Notes under the pieces: model-generated
What the model saw: the letters and a program-made list of their open reading frames with translations, nothing else
Told to the model about the DNA's origin: nothing
Database searches by the model: none
Made by a program: the position numbers and the translations under genes
Origin: Orbilia blumenaviensis
Lineage: Eukaryota > Ascomycota > Orbiliomycetes > Orbiliales > Orbiliaceae
DNA length: 64,000 nucleotides
Assembly: GCA_036872755.1 (NCBI GenBank)
Contig: JAVHNS010000007.1
Span: 1,364,001-1,428,000 of the forward strand
Direction: 5' to 3'
Shown: one piece after another, positions 12,697-23,339 of the stretch
How positions within the stretch are numbered: the first letter of the stretch is position 1
Layout of the letters: each line of letters begins with the position of its first letter

Positions 12697-13187
12697 GATT
12701 ATGATGACGAACACAAATCGGACGATGTTGAGGCTGAGATGAGACGGCGACGGCGAAGGAAATCACGACAATATGGCAAGGCCAGTCGATGAGTTTGCTT
12801 GCTGGTTGCTGCAGCGTCGTATGTAAGTATGTGAGTAAGTGTTATGTGAGGTTATGCTATGTTATGTTATGTTATGTGAAGTTATGTTATGTCATGTACT
12901 GTTCGCCGTTGTTGAGCTGGGGCAGCTGGTAGCTAGTAGCTGTCGCTGTGGGTTGGATGGAAGGAAGGTCGAGGAGGTCAAGCAAAAGTGGTCTGAGCCG
13001 AATGCCTGGTTTCGGCTGGCAGGAACGTTTAAAGTCTTGGCACTCCCGACTCTCCGAAATTATCGAATTTTGGACGTCACTTCTTTCCGAACCTCAGAAC
13101 AAACCCCCCATCCTTCACCGAGAACCAGTACTTCCCCCCGCCATCTACCGTCTTTGTCAAACAGGTTAAGCCTCCGAAGCTATCACA
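12697..13187. promoter_or_regulatory. Divergent intergenic region between TRS20 and COX7
   Basis: About 490 nt separates the two starts, so both promoters must lie here. It contains a TTATG-type microsatellite at 12841-12896 and, nearer COX7, a C-rich strand (CCCCCCATCC..., CCCCCCGCC). No specific factor site is claimed. Confidence 0.45.
12841..12896. repeat. TTATG-type microsatellite
   Basis: Imperfect tandem array of GTTAT/GTTATG units with a few substitutions, about 56 nt long. Confidence 0.85.
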
Positions 13188-13671
13188 ATGTCGTACGTCT
13201 TACGTCCTCGCTCTCTCCGTTCAATTTGTAAACCTGCGAAGCTGACAACTTCCGAATCATAACCGCAGTGGCCTCGTCTTCCGTCAAAACAACGTCGTCG
13301 AGTGGCAGCGACTTCACCAAAGGCACGATGGCGTTCGCACTTGGGCCAAAGTACGATTATCCTGTCGATAAGTTATTCGGAACCGCTGCTTTGATCTCGT
13401 ATTCTGACAATTACTTTTCTTCTCGGACGACAGGGCCCACGTGCTAAGGCGATGCTCTACCCTTACTTCGTAATCCTCGGCCTCGGATTCGCTGGTACGC
13501 TCAGACCCCTAAATACTTCAACACATTCTCTGTTGAAGAGTCTATGTCTCATGTTCATATGATCACTTGCATGGATTTATTGCGACAGGAATTGGCTGAC
13601 TCGGGATTTGATATTTAGGTTCGATGTACGGGATGGGACGTGCGATCTTTGGAAAGAAGACCTGGTGGTAG
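13188..13671 (+). CDS. COX7: Cytochrome c oxidase subunit 7 (Cox7)
   Basis: Four exons: 13188..13192, 13269..13350, 13434..13494, 13619..13671, giving a 66-residue protein (yeast Cox7 is 60). The first coding exon is only 5 nt (ATGTC), so the gene is easily missed by frame scans. Donors are GTACGT, GTACGA and GTACGC; acceptors CGCAG, GACAG and TTTAG; phases agree at each junction. The N-terminal half is polar (VVEWQRLHQRHDG) and is followed by GPRAKAMLYPYF and one membrane segment (about residues 35-57), then the matrix or intermembrane tail GKKTWW. The PR...A.YLYPF-type block before the membrane segment resembles yeast Cox7. By family knowledge it is a nuclear-encoded, single-pass structural subunit of complex IV in the mitochondrial inner membrane. 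Confidence 0.85.
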
Positions 13672-14258
13672 ATGCCCCGACAGGAATCAATTTGCCAAAG
13701 CAACCAATCAGTACATATGAAATTAAGCAACTGTCTATAAGAAAATTAGCCATATAAAAAATCGTTTTTTCTGCTTTTTCTCCTTTTGGTTTTGAACCGC
13801 TCGCCGTTTGAGAATGGCTGCAAGTCGAGGATGCGCCACAGTGTAGCTAGATCAAATGTGATTCAAATCCTAATTGCTCCTAAACATTCTCATTATTACT
13901 TGAGAGGGGGTATTTATTACGAAATCTCAGACTTGAGCACGGAAATATGCAATGTCTGCATGTGGTCGCGTATTTTATGCAAGAGAATGATCCATGATTC
14001 TTCCACTTTTGGAAGCAGACCTGAAGGCACGAGCCTCAGTTCTACATAAAATGCACAAGCCCAACATGAGCTTATCTTAGCTGCATATAGGCTTGGATAC
14101 TAGGCATAGTCGCCCTGCTAGGATATAATTATTCCTTCCTAGCTGTTTTGGGATGGATGTGCATGTGTAGCATATGAGAGACCTCGCAGCCGCGACTCCC
14201 GAGCCTGGGACCTCCGGCCGGCTTACCCCGTGGGCTGAACAGGCTGATTCGCAACGTT
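13672..14258. other. Convergent intergenic region, no gene seen
   Basis: About 590 nt between the 3' ends of COX7 and TRM732, probably both 3' UTRs. An AT-rich stretch lies just after COX7. I see no structured RNA or repeat. Confidence 0.5.
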
Positions 14259-17200
14259 CTAGGAGGACCTGAAGGTGTCGAGCCAGGTCTTATTCACATT
14301 CACATCATCTCTTTCCCCGTACTCCACAAACCTCGCAACTACCTCTCCGACCTCATGACCAATAGCATTCCACCTTCTCAATAGCCTAAAACCATTGGCT
14401 ACTCTCATTCCCAATACGAATATCTCTTCCGTTGCTGTAGTCCAACCCATGATCCCGTCTGCCGCCTTAAGTTTCCCTTCTTCAATAGAAACCCCACCCT
14501 CACCCGTTTCAACTTGGTATTCCTGTGCGATATCCCAAAGCGTCCGCATCCCAACGGTAACATACTCCGCCAGATCCTTTACCAATTCCATGGGTCTGTC
14601 TTCCTCTGAAGCTTTCGAAAGGAGTTCCAAGTAATAGTCCATGCACCTCAATTCATCTCTGTACAGATTCTGTTTCTCGATCTTAAATAGCAGGGTATTC
14701 GGTGTGTTTGCAATGATTAGTTGTTCTTTGATGCCAGAAACTTTATCCAGCTGGAGACTGATAATATCTTCAAACAGCCGCCATTGAACCTCTTTACTAT
14801 TATGAGCATCAATCCTGGCCAGGTGCTCGAAGAGCCTTCGTTCGGCGCGAAGTGGCGTAAATGTTTCAATCCTATCACTTGTTTCTTCAAGTGCGAGCAG
14901 TCTTGCTACTGTGCGTGCCGCCTGGCCTCTGATATCCTCTTCGTCGTCATTTAACAGCTTTTGCAGGACAATCCAAACGGGTAGAAGTAGGTTCTGGGAA
15001 TTTTGGTCGCAGAGTTTGAAAGCCTCGAATGTTTCCTCAATAGACCGTAGTACCGCCACTCGCGATGAATATGGGATTTCATCTTTGACGTTATTGAACA
15101 ACTGCTGGATCCAGATTGGAATCGATGCGGCCAATTCAGATGTCCTGATACCCTCCCTGGAGATTGAGGATAGATTGCGTCCTAAGAGAATCAGAGCAGA
15201 CTCTCTCAATGGCTCTACTGGGCCACTTGATGCAAGGTGAGCTAATGTCATCTGGTTTATTGCCTTTGTTTCAGACGAGAGAAGCAATATGTTAGCAGCA
15301 GCAACTCGATAACATTCCCATTCGTGACGATCCAAGATTTCTTGAAGTAGAGTAAATGCTGTTGTTTCTGCGTTTTCGTCTGTGGGGGTGGCGTCAGAGT
15401 CCCCTCTAAGTTCTCTCAAAGATCTATGCAATCTTATCTTCTTGCCTGCTTTGACAAGAGCCTCCGAAAGTGATACCCCATAATCCGGATCGTGCAATGA
15501 TAGGTAGCCACATGCAAGATCCGGAGCCGCTACCGCCAAAACTCTCGCAATTTCTTTCCGAAGTAGCGAGTGTGCAAAACTTTGAGGTGGCATCCCTTGA
15601 GCCTCATCGAGAGTTTTCCGACAAAAGGGCACAACATCCTCAACTAGCCGAGTAGTGTTTTCGGAGAACACTATTCCACAAAGCTGAATAAAAAGGGCCT
15701 GGTTTGCGGGGGAGACTCTAGCGTTGGGTTCGAAGTAATGCTTACACGCGCTCGCCATAATTATTTCTGCCTTAGACTGAAGTTCATCTATGAGAAAAGA
15801 CTTATTAGTGTTGACGTCAATGGAAATGGGAAAGAACTTAGTACCTTGAGTCCCATATACCCTCTGTTCATAAATCTCACGAGCAGCGCATAAGCCTCCG
15901 TGAATCACATTATTATCCCGCTTATAATCCCCGAAGTTCCAGGTGATAAACTCCCCAAATGACTCAACCGCCCTCTCGCGAGGCGTAAATGCAAGCATAG
16001 ATTTCGCAGCAGCCTCACGAGTTTTCCAGATCTTACACTCAAGATACTGGATTACTAAATCTTTGAATGCATCTGACCCTAGGCCATCCTGGAACGAGAG
16101 CCGGGAAATTACATCCAGAGCTGGGTAGACAGCTTCTATGAGGCGATGCTATCGGATGTATGTTAGAATACTTGCGCAAAATATGTTCTAGGATGATATT
16201 TTCTTACATCGCCGAGGTCCCGGAATCCGTCCGAGAGTGTCTCAAGGAAGATAGTATCTAACCCCGTGTATCTCTGAAAGAAACGCTCGGCCTTCAAAAC
16301 CTGGTTAGAATCATCTTTGGGGAAGATACGGTTAACGATAGTCGTATAAAGCATGATGCCACAGTTACGAACAGCCCATCTACTCTTGTTAGCCATACGG
16401 ACATCGAATGCTTTGCCTTAAAGGTTTGGACATACATCTCCGATTTGAAACAGTCGAACGCCATGTGCAAAGAACTGGCGACATATGGATCAACTACTGT
16501 CGAAAGCTGTGAATCCACGAACAAAAACCTCATGCAGTTAAGCGCGTGGACTTGCGGGAGCTCTAGGTGACCACCCTCGCCCTCACCACCTGTCGGAAGA
16601 CCCCTGGGTGTTCTGACAGTATCCTGGAGGGAGCCAAATGCATGCTGGATAAAGTTATTCTGCTTTCTTTTCATCTGAATCTCACTGATAACGATGGCAC
16701 CTATTGCCATAGGAAGACCTGCGGACCGTCTTGTTATCAGTTTTCCAGAACTTGAGACAACCCCTAGAAGCTTATCTAGCCATTGGCGCGGGAGGTCTTG
16801 AGCGGCAGTAGATTGTGAAGCCAAGCAGCGGTAGCAAACTGCCGTCAGGGCAGGAAATATAGAGGATAGGGAACCTCTGTGTCGTATTGATGTCAACTGC
16901 TCTATTAGAAGATCTCCACTGTGCCTGAGAAATGATTCTGATTCTGATTGCTGGCCAAGACCCTTTGGGACGTATGTTGCAATCGCACCGAGAAGAGCGC
17001 TATGACGCACAGTCAGTATCCAGAATATATCAAAATAGAAATTTTCAAAGTCGAAAAAAAGGAACCGACCTCGCCTCTGATACAACCCTCCAGCTATAAC
17101 TCAAAAATCCTTGGTTATTAAGCTGGTCTTCTTCATCATCCGAGTCTTCCCCGGGTATCGCTGCACCACGCCCTTCTGGACTTTCATTACATAGTATATC

Positions 17201-19402
17201 CCGCTCGCGCACCCATATATCTTGTGTTAACTTTAATACCCGCTCAAGTGTTCTTTGACGTGCACTCTCATCGAGAAATAGCAAATGTGCATCCTTTCTT
17301 TCAAAAATCAGAGCCAAAGCCCCAAGAACACTATTATCAATTCGCGACCTCGGATCGGCCTGGTTTTCGCATCGCAAGTGTGGCTCTTTATCCAGTAACA
17401 TGAATGCCAGGTCGACAACTGACCCGTCTTCTGTCGAGGAGTCATACGCCTCCCAAACCTCCCGGGATACGTTTGAATCTTTTAAGCTCAAGTCATGGAG
17501 CACCTCGAGAATCCTGCTGAACCCATCTTCTTGACCAGGCTGTCCGCTATCTTCGATCATCTTTTGCGATCGCTGGAGAATATGTGCCCATGGTACATCA
17601 TTGCTTTGTCGTAATTCTTTGATAAGACCAGTTGCAAGAGACCTGATATCATCGTAAGGGTCCATAACACGTTCAACCAGTAGCCTTAGAAGACTCGGGT
17701 ACCGGATCTCAGGGTCGAATGGGAGCACAATGTGTTCTCGTTCATTTTGTTTTCTTTTTGACTTCTTGATATCTGCCGCCAGTTCGCTTCCAGGTAGTGA
17801 GTTTCTCCAATCTCGCTCGATTTGAGGAAGCCAGTAGGAGTAGACCTTGAGAGCCAGTATAGCCCTTTGATAAGAGGCATTCGGCTGTAGTTGTGCCGGG
17901 AGTAATTCATTCAGAAACCAGCTAATGAAGGCCTTTTGTTGGAGTAGCTGGCCCTTAATAGTTTTAACCACATCTGTACTATCAGTATCGGGACCTTGAG
18001 GTCGTCCTTCCAATGATCGCATCTTCTTGTTCAAGGCATAAGAGCCGGCAACCAGCCTTTCTAGGAGGGCTCTGAATCCCGTGTAGATTTCATTTCTGAC
18101 TTGGGGATCCGATTCCGCGAACAAATCGTCAAAATGCTCAGAAAATATGGCAGTATAAGTTGGAGAAAATGGCAGAGTAACAGCGGCTGATACTATCATA
18201 AGCCTCAATGTATGAGAACGTAAAAGTCCGGACTGGTCGGAAAGAAGAGTGTCATATCCACCAAGTGATCTCACATACTCATCTAAATGCAAAACTTAGT
18301 CAATATTTTAATTACTGGCGTACCCTGCGACTCCAAAACTTACCGACTTGAAGCTCTGTAAGCCATCCATTCTCTTTTCCAGTTCTTAAACAACCGATAA
18401 TTGCTACTGAATGTTGTCTATTCTGGGAGATCGAATGAGTATCTATGAGATACTGAATAAACAGCGCAAATCCTTCCTTCTTGTCATGAAAGACTCTTGG
18501 GACGACGTAAAGTTCCGTGTTCAGGGCAATCTGCTCGTCTGGCGAGAGGAGAGCCTTTGCGAGATCTTCTTTAAAGAAACCCAACCAGGTGGCTTCCAAG
18601 GATTCTCTATCTACTTCTTCGCTCAGGTCTTCCTCGAGTCTACGGAATAAGGAACTTAGTAAGCGACCAATCCCTGGAGCAAGAGTTTTGTTGCTCATTG
18701 TTCTAAAGAACGATGTCAAATCTATCGCTTTATCGGGTTCAGCCCTTCCGCCCCCGATGAAAAATGATCTCGAAGCAAGCCATTTCTTTTTTATCAGAAA
18801 TTCGACTAAGTACGAATCGCCTTTCCTCAAATCGCCGTTCTCGATACCGTCAAATACTTCCTCAGCAATAGAAGCTGAAAATACCTGGCGTTCATCCCGG
18901 TTCCATGTCTCTGTACCAAAGGCTACAAATACCGTGAGGCAATCTTTGAGACTTTTCAGTAGCGGGGCTGTTGCTTGATCAGAATAATCTCGAAAGGTGG
19001 ATATATATTTGGCTTCTTTCCGACCCCCTGGAAGAAGCGGTGGTTCTGTTTTTATTGAAAAGGCTTTAGATAGACCCCCAAGCCTATTGAAAGCGATTGA
19101 AAGGACATCAACGGCACATATCCGGTGTCCATTTTCAATTTGTGGGCTTGACCCAGTGCTAATGAGAGGCTCAACCCAGCTCTCCAAATCTCTGTAGGTC
19201 TCGATTAGCAAGTTAGCGAGGACAGTTCGGATCCAAACTCAGGATGTAGAATATTTCTTACTTCTGTATAATCTCGAGATTGGTCTTTGATATTTAGCTT
19301 TATTAGCTTTTCACGGAGAGTAAGTAGCTTTTCTTCAGGAATAATGCATGAGGATGCCTCGTATTCAGCAGAATCGAACCCAAGTGATCCGACTGGCTCC
19401 AT
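14259..19402 (-). CDS. TRM732: THADA/Trm732-type HEAT-repeat protein with DUF2428
   Basis: Six exons: 19402..19262, 19199..18344, 18282..17070, 16999..16436, 16379..16208, 16148..14259, total 1611 residues (yeast Trm732 is about 1400, human THADA about 1950). All five introns are short (56-73 nt, GT-AG) and phases agree. The DUF2428 signature is clear in exons 4-5: TRRSAGLPMAIGAI, then PQVHALNCMRFLF, then IWAVRNCGIMLY, which crosses the exon 4/5 junction. The rest is helical-repeat-like. By family knowledge Trm732 partners the methyltransferase Trm7 to place 2'-O-methyl groups on position 32 of the tRNA anticodon loop; it binds tRNA and is cytosolic. Exon 1/2 uses an unusual acceptor (ATCGAG) chosen because it is the one that keeps frame and follows a CTAAC branch site by ten bases. 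The gene is divergent from TIM23. Confidence 0.9.
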
Positions 19403-20091
19403 TTTGAAGACGCCTGAAAGTAGACTGAAGATAAAAAGATTCGGTTTATAGAATTCGAACACAGGCAGAAACACGCTGCCAGTGCCAATTGGAGTGCGAT
19501 TTAATTGCGAAGCAAAGATTAAATGCAATTGGGTGGTGAGATTGATCTTGGCGTATGTAACATGCACAGTCCAATCGAAGCACTACACGGGGTACCAGCG
19601 CCGCGTTCAAGAATGGACAACGTCGGAATCAGTATGAAGGACTAGAACTACTGTATTCGAGAGCGTCAGAAAGAAAAAAAAACCAACAGCCGGCAGCACC
19701 TAACACCGTTGAATTCAGGTCTGCACGACGTAGACTTACCGAATGTGATATAGCGTGGGGCGTTGGGCTAGTTAAGGTGGGACAGCTCGGCCAAAAAAGT
19801 CGAGACGAAGTGCCGCCGCCGAAATTTTTTTGGCAGGGAAAAGGCAGCTAACGAAAATTTTATTTCCTGCCGACCCTCCGTTCATCCACCATCCATCCCA
19901 CCTTCACCTTCCAAGGCGCCATCTCCCATCCGACTCCACGACAAAACCTAGATTTCAGATATATCCATCGGACGGATATTAAGAATCTTACCAGCGGACT
20001 CTGTTTGGACTTCTGTCACGGTTCAGCTGCATAACGCCTTCCAGCTTCTCCCTGCTGTTCAGCTGCGCTACGTCAGTCGATAAGAGATACA
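19403..20091. promoter_or_regulatory. Divergent promoter region between TRM732 and TIM23
   Basis: About 690 nt lies between the two start codons. It includes a pyrimidine-rich stretch on the TIM23 strand (about 19860-20060, with many CCTTCC/CATCC units), which is typical of fungal leaders. No named site is claimed. Confidence 0.45.
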
Positions 20092-20811
20092 ATGTCGTTG
20101 TGGGACACCCTAACAGGTCGCAAGACCACCTCTTCTACTTCAGCCGGAGCTATCGCGGAGCCTCATGATGTCTTCGTGCCGGCTCCCTTCGATCCTAACA
20201 CTGCTGCCGATGTCTCTTCCTTTCTCAACACTGCAGCATTCGACCCCTCTTCCTTACATCCTCTAGCTGGTCTCGACGAAGGTCTGGAATACTTAAAGCT
20301 CGAGGACGAGGCACTATCGGACCTTCCAGGATCAAATTCTTTCTTGCCCTCGAGGGGTTGGAGTGACGATCTTTGCTACGGTACCGGTACAACATATCTC
20401 GCAGCCTTATCAATAGGCGGTATGTGGGGATTTGTTGAGGGCGTTAACAGGAGTCCACCAATGGCTCCACCGAAGCTGAAGCTGAACAGTATTCTCAACG
20501 GAATGACACGGCGAGGGCCTTTTATGGGAAATAGCGCTGGTGTGATCGCAATGGTCTACAACGGTATCAACAGCACAATCGGGCATGTAAGAGGGAGACA
20601 TGATACCGCGAACAGTGTTGTGGCTGGCGCTCTGAGTGGGGCTATCTTCAAGAGGTGAGAAAAACATGGAGTTTGGCGCATATCTCCGAAACCAGCTAAT
20701 CGTGAATGGTTTTTTTACAGCACGAGAGGTGTACGACCGATGCTTATCGCTTCCGGCATCACCGGCAGCGTTGCTGGTATCTGGGCTGTCTCGAGAAAAG
20801 CCTTCCTTTAA
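20092..20811 (+). CDS. TIM23: Mitochondrial inner-membrane translocase subunit Tim23
   Basis: Two exons, 20092..20654 and 20721..20811, separated by a 66-nt intron (GTGAGA...TTACAG), encode 217 residues, close to the 222 of yeast Tim23. The N-terminal 95 residues are hydrophilic with no presequence, as expected for the intermembrane-space domain. The Tim17/22/23 core follows: YGTGTTYLAALSIGGMWGF, then LNSILNGMTRRGPFMGNSAGVIAMVYN, DTANSVVAGALSGAIF, and the last segment LIASGITGSVAGIWAV in exon 2. By family knowledge it forms, with Tim17, the channel core of the presequence translocase that imports matrix and inner-membrane proteins. The downstream neighbours (secreted proteins) are unrelated. 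Confidence 0.95.
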
Positions 20812-21591
20812 ATGATATTTTGATCATTCATTAATACGAATCCCTTCACTCTAACTACCACGACATACAATCTATCCGATCAAATACGTCTACCTACACT
20901 TTCTATGTAAATATTCCCTCGACTATTGTATCATACAACACTCCTTTCCAAAGGGTGTATCGACATTTTATTTCCAGCGACATACCGCATCAGTCGACTA
21001 CGACCCTTTCCTTTCCTTCCAACCTTCTCTACCATCATAGACCTGATGCAACATCTCAACTCCTTTAGATCCACGGCATTCTGTGTTATTGCGTTTGGGA
21101 ACCTGCTTTTGGGTAACAGTCCTGAGTACCGGGGATGTATATAGGCGCTAGGTGCGGTTTTATTTGGCGGGTCAAGGCGGCCATTATAATGAAATATTAT
21201 ATATATATTTTTCTTCTTCTTCGCAAATCTTCAAGATAGCCGCATACGGGTTTTTGTAGCGATTGGGAGTGTGCAATCTTGCTCTTGCTGACTCGCAAAA
21301 TAGCCTCTATCGCGCGGATAGCGATAATTCTTTGGACAATGGACCTTTACTAACACGACTCTAATATTAGCTCAAACTGGGGCTGTCTGGTACGAAAACC
21401 ATTGCAGCCATGCTCTCCACGTTATAGCCTAGGATATAACCTGAACTTCCGCATGGCATTTCATTATCTGAAGTTAATTCAACGACAGCTTATATTAACT
21501 TTTGCTGGTTCAAACTTTTTTTTTCTGCTGGTACCTGATATCAAAAGTCTCTAAGTCTCCAATATTGGGTAGACCAAAAAAAAAAAAGAAA
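20812..21591. other. Intergenic region, TIM23 to first secreted-protein gene
   Basis: About 780 nt. Contains the TIM23 3' UTR, an AT-rich stretch near 21190-21210 and an A tract directly before the next start codon. No gene or structured RNA seen. Confidence 0.5.
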
Positions 21592-22704
21592 ATGCTGTCA
21601 TTAGTGCTATACGCGCTGCTAGCCTCTAGCGGCAATGCAGCTGAGATCCGAAGACGACAACAGGAGCTTTCCATGACCGCTCCAAGGGTGATTGTTCAGG
21701 GCCAGGGACCGCAGATGCAGAGTGGATTCATGCAAGGACCAACTCAACCTTCGGGCATGGCCCAGCCTTCGGGTATGCCTCCGCCTTCGGGTATGCCCCA
21801 ACCTTCGGGCCCGCCTCAGTCCCAGGGTACATACTTTACACGCCCACCGGGACCAAGGCCATCATCCCCAATGCCTTCAGGGGGACCGGTCCTTCCTCCT
21901 CCTCAGGGCCAGAACCTGGTGATACCGGCGCCTACACCGGGCTCTGGACCTGCTGGATCAGGACCTCCTGAGGATAGTACGACCTCACCCGGTGGCTCCA
22001 GCAATGACGATAGTAACCGCAAGGATTTCACAAATACACCACCCGCATTGCTTGGTCCAAATGACACCCCAGGCCCAGCTTCCTGGGCCGATGTGCTTCC
22101 GAACATTACCCCAGACCTAGACGACCACAGCCCAGAGGGCGCCGGCGACAGCGGCGCCGTAACTCCAGAGGTCGAAAGTAGCACCAGCGAAGCCGTTAAC
22201 AACCTTACGGAAGACCAACGCAGCAGTCTTCTAGAAAACACAAGTCCCACAGAATTTGCCGAGTCACCACCTGATTTTAAAGAACTCGTGCTTGTAGCCG
22301 CCCAAGAAAAACTAGCAGACTCAGAGGCGAAGGTAGAATCTATTTCTGAGACGACCGCTGGGACAGAAGCTGAACCGGTCACTTCGCTGAATCAAGAGAC
22401 CTACACCGATATCCAGGATATAGCAGCAAACATGACTGAAAAAACAGCAGAGTTGAGCAAGACCGTGCGAGAGCTTATTGAGGTTAGTTTGGACGAGCTA
22501 AGAAGCTTAGGTAATGATACAGGAGATAGCACTGCAGCGGGTGGGATTGATGAAAGTGGAAACCCTAGTCCAGCGGCGAAGAAGAGGTCGGTTGCGACAA
22601 TTATCAGTACTCTGACTTTACTCCTTGAACTTTCCGATGTTGCGGGTCAGGTTGTTGATGGAAGTATCTCCATCTGGACAAAGATCAAGAACGCTTGGTT
22701 CTAG
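21592..22704 (+). CDS. Secreted Pro-rich protein with PSGM repeats and a dibasic-cleaved hydrophobic tail
   Basis: Intronless, 370 residues from the ATG at 21592, which follows an A tract and puts a signal peptide at the N-terminus (MLSLVLYALLASSGNA, cleavage likely near residue 16-17). Residues about 45-75 carry four to five PSGM-type units (PSGMAQ, PSGMPP, PSGMPQ, PSGPPQ), then a long Pro/Gly/Ser/Thr-rich acidic part with N-glycosylation sequons. Near residue 335 a KKR site precedes a hydrophobic helix-like segment (SVATIISTLTLLLEL) to the C-terminus. It matches no family I know. The layout (signal peptide, disordered acidic part, dibasic site, hydrophobic end) is shared with the next gene, suggesting tandem paralogues. 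A secreted or wall-associated role is an inference from the signal peptide only. Confidence 0.75.
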   Translation: MLSLVLYALLASSGNAAEIRRRQQELSMTAPRVIVQGQGPQMQSGFMQGPTQPSGMAQPSGMPPPSGMPQPSGPPQSQGTYFTRPPGPRPSSPMPSGGPVLPPPQGQNLVIPAPTPGSGPAGSGPPEDSTTSPGGSSNDDSNRKDFTNTPPALLGPNDTPGPASWADVLPNITPDLDDHSPEGAGDSGAVTPEVESSTSEAVNNLTEDQRSSLLENTSPTEFAESPPDFKELVLVAAQEKLADSEAKVESISETTAGTEAEPVTSLNQETYTDIQDIAANMTEKTAELSKTVRELIEVSLDELRSLGNDTGDSTAAGGIDESGNPSPAAKKRSVATIISTLTLLLELSDVAGQVVDGSISIWTKIKNAWF

Positions 22705-23339
22705 AATCAAAAAATGACCTGTCATTCGGTTTGGAGTGAGGGCCGCTCGGCTGTTTATTTGATTTAACGTCGGTATCTCTAAGCTACATCGATCGAGTAC
22801 GAGGTACTTTATACTAAGTAGGTACCCGCGAGTGCTTGGATTTCACGGCCAGACTTATCAATAGTTATACACCTCAACATGTATCTAGTTAAGCTGATAG
22901 TTAAAGCTTAATTAAAACCACCAATCGTATGCTAGAGTATAAACAAATCAATATGCATTGCTTTCTCTTTGACTACATGACTTCTTCTGTTTTTCGACTC
23001 CCCTGTAGTTCCAAGTAGCTAGCTTAAGCCAACGAGATCAGCTTAAGCCCAATAGCCTATATATCCTTAGATCGAGTCGAAATATCTGCGATATCATGCT
23101 CACAACCCCAAACTCGTTATACAACTCTCTCAAACAAATCCCTAAACCCACGCAAGGACATAACTTCTCCCCATGATGAGGACACGCTATAAACCCCGCT
23201 CAGCCTGTAGTGATTCTAACCACCACGTTTTTGAGGACTTTTTACATCCTGTATAGGGCTTCTAAAACGTCTTGGAGGAGAAAAGTATCACATTTTCAAC
23301 ACATTTCTCCGATAGCGATATCTATCAGCGACGACGACA
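22705..23339. other. Intergenic region between the two secreted-protein genes
   Basis: About 635 nt, AT-rich, with no coding or repeat signal. It presumably holds the terminator of the first gene and the promoter of the second. Confidence 0.5.
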
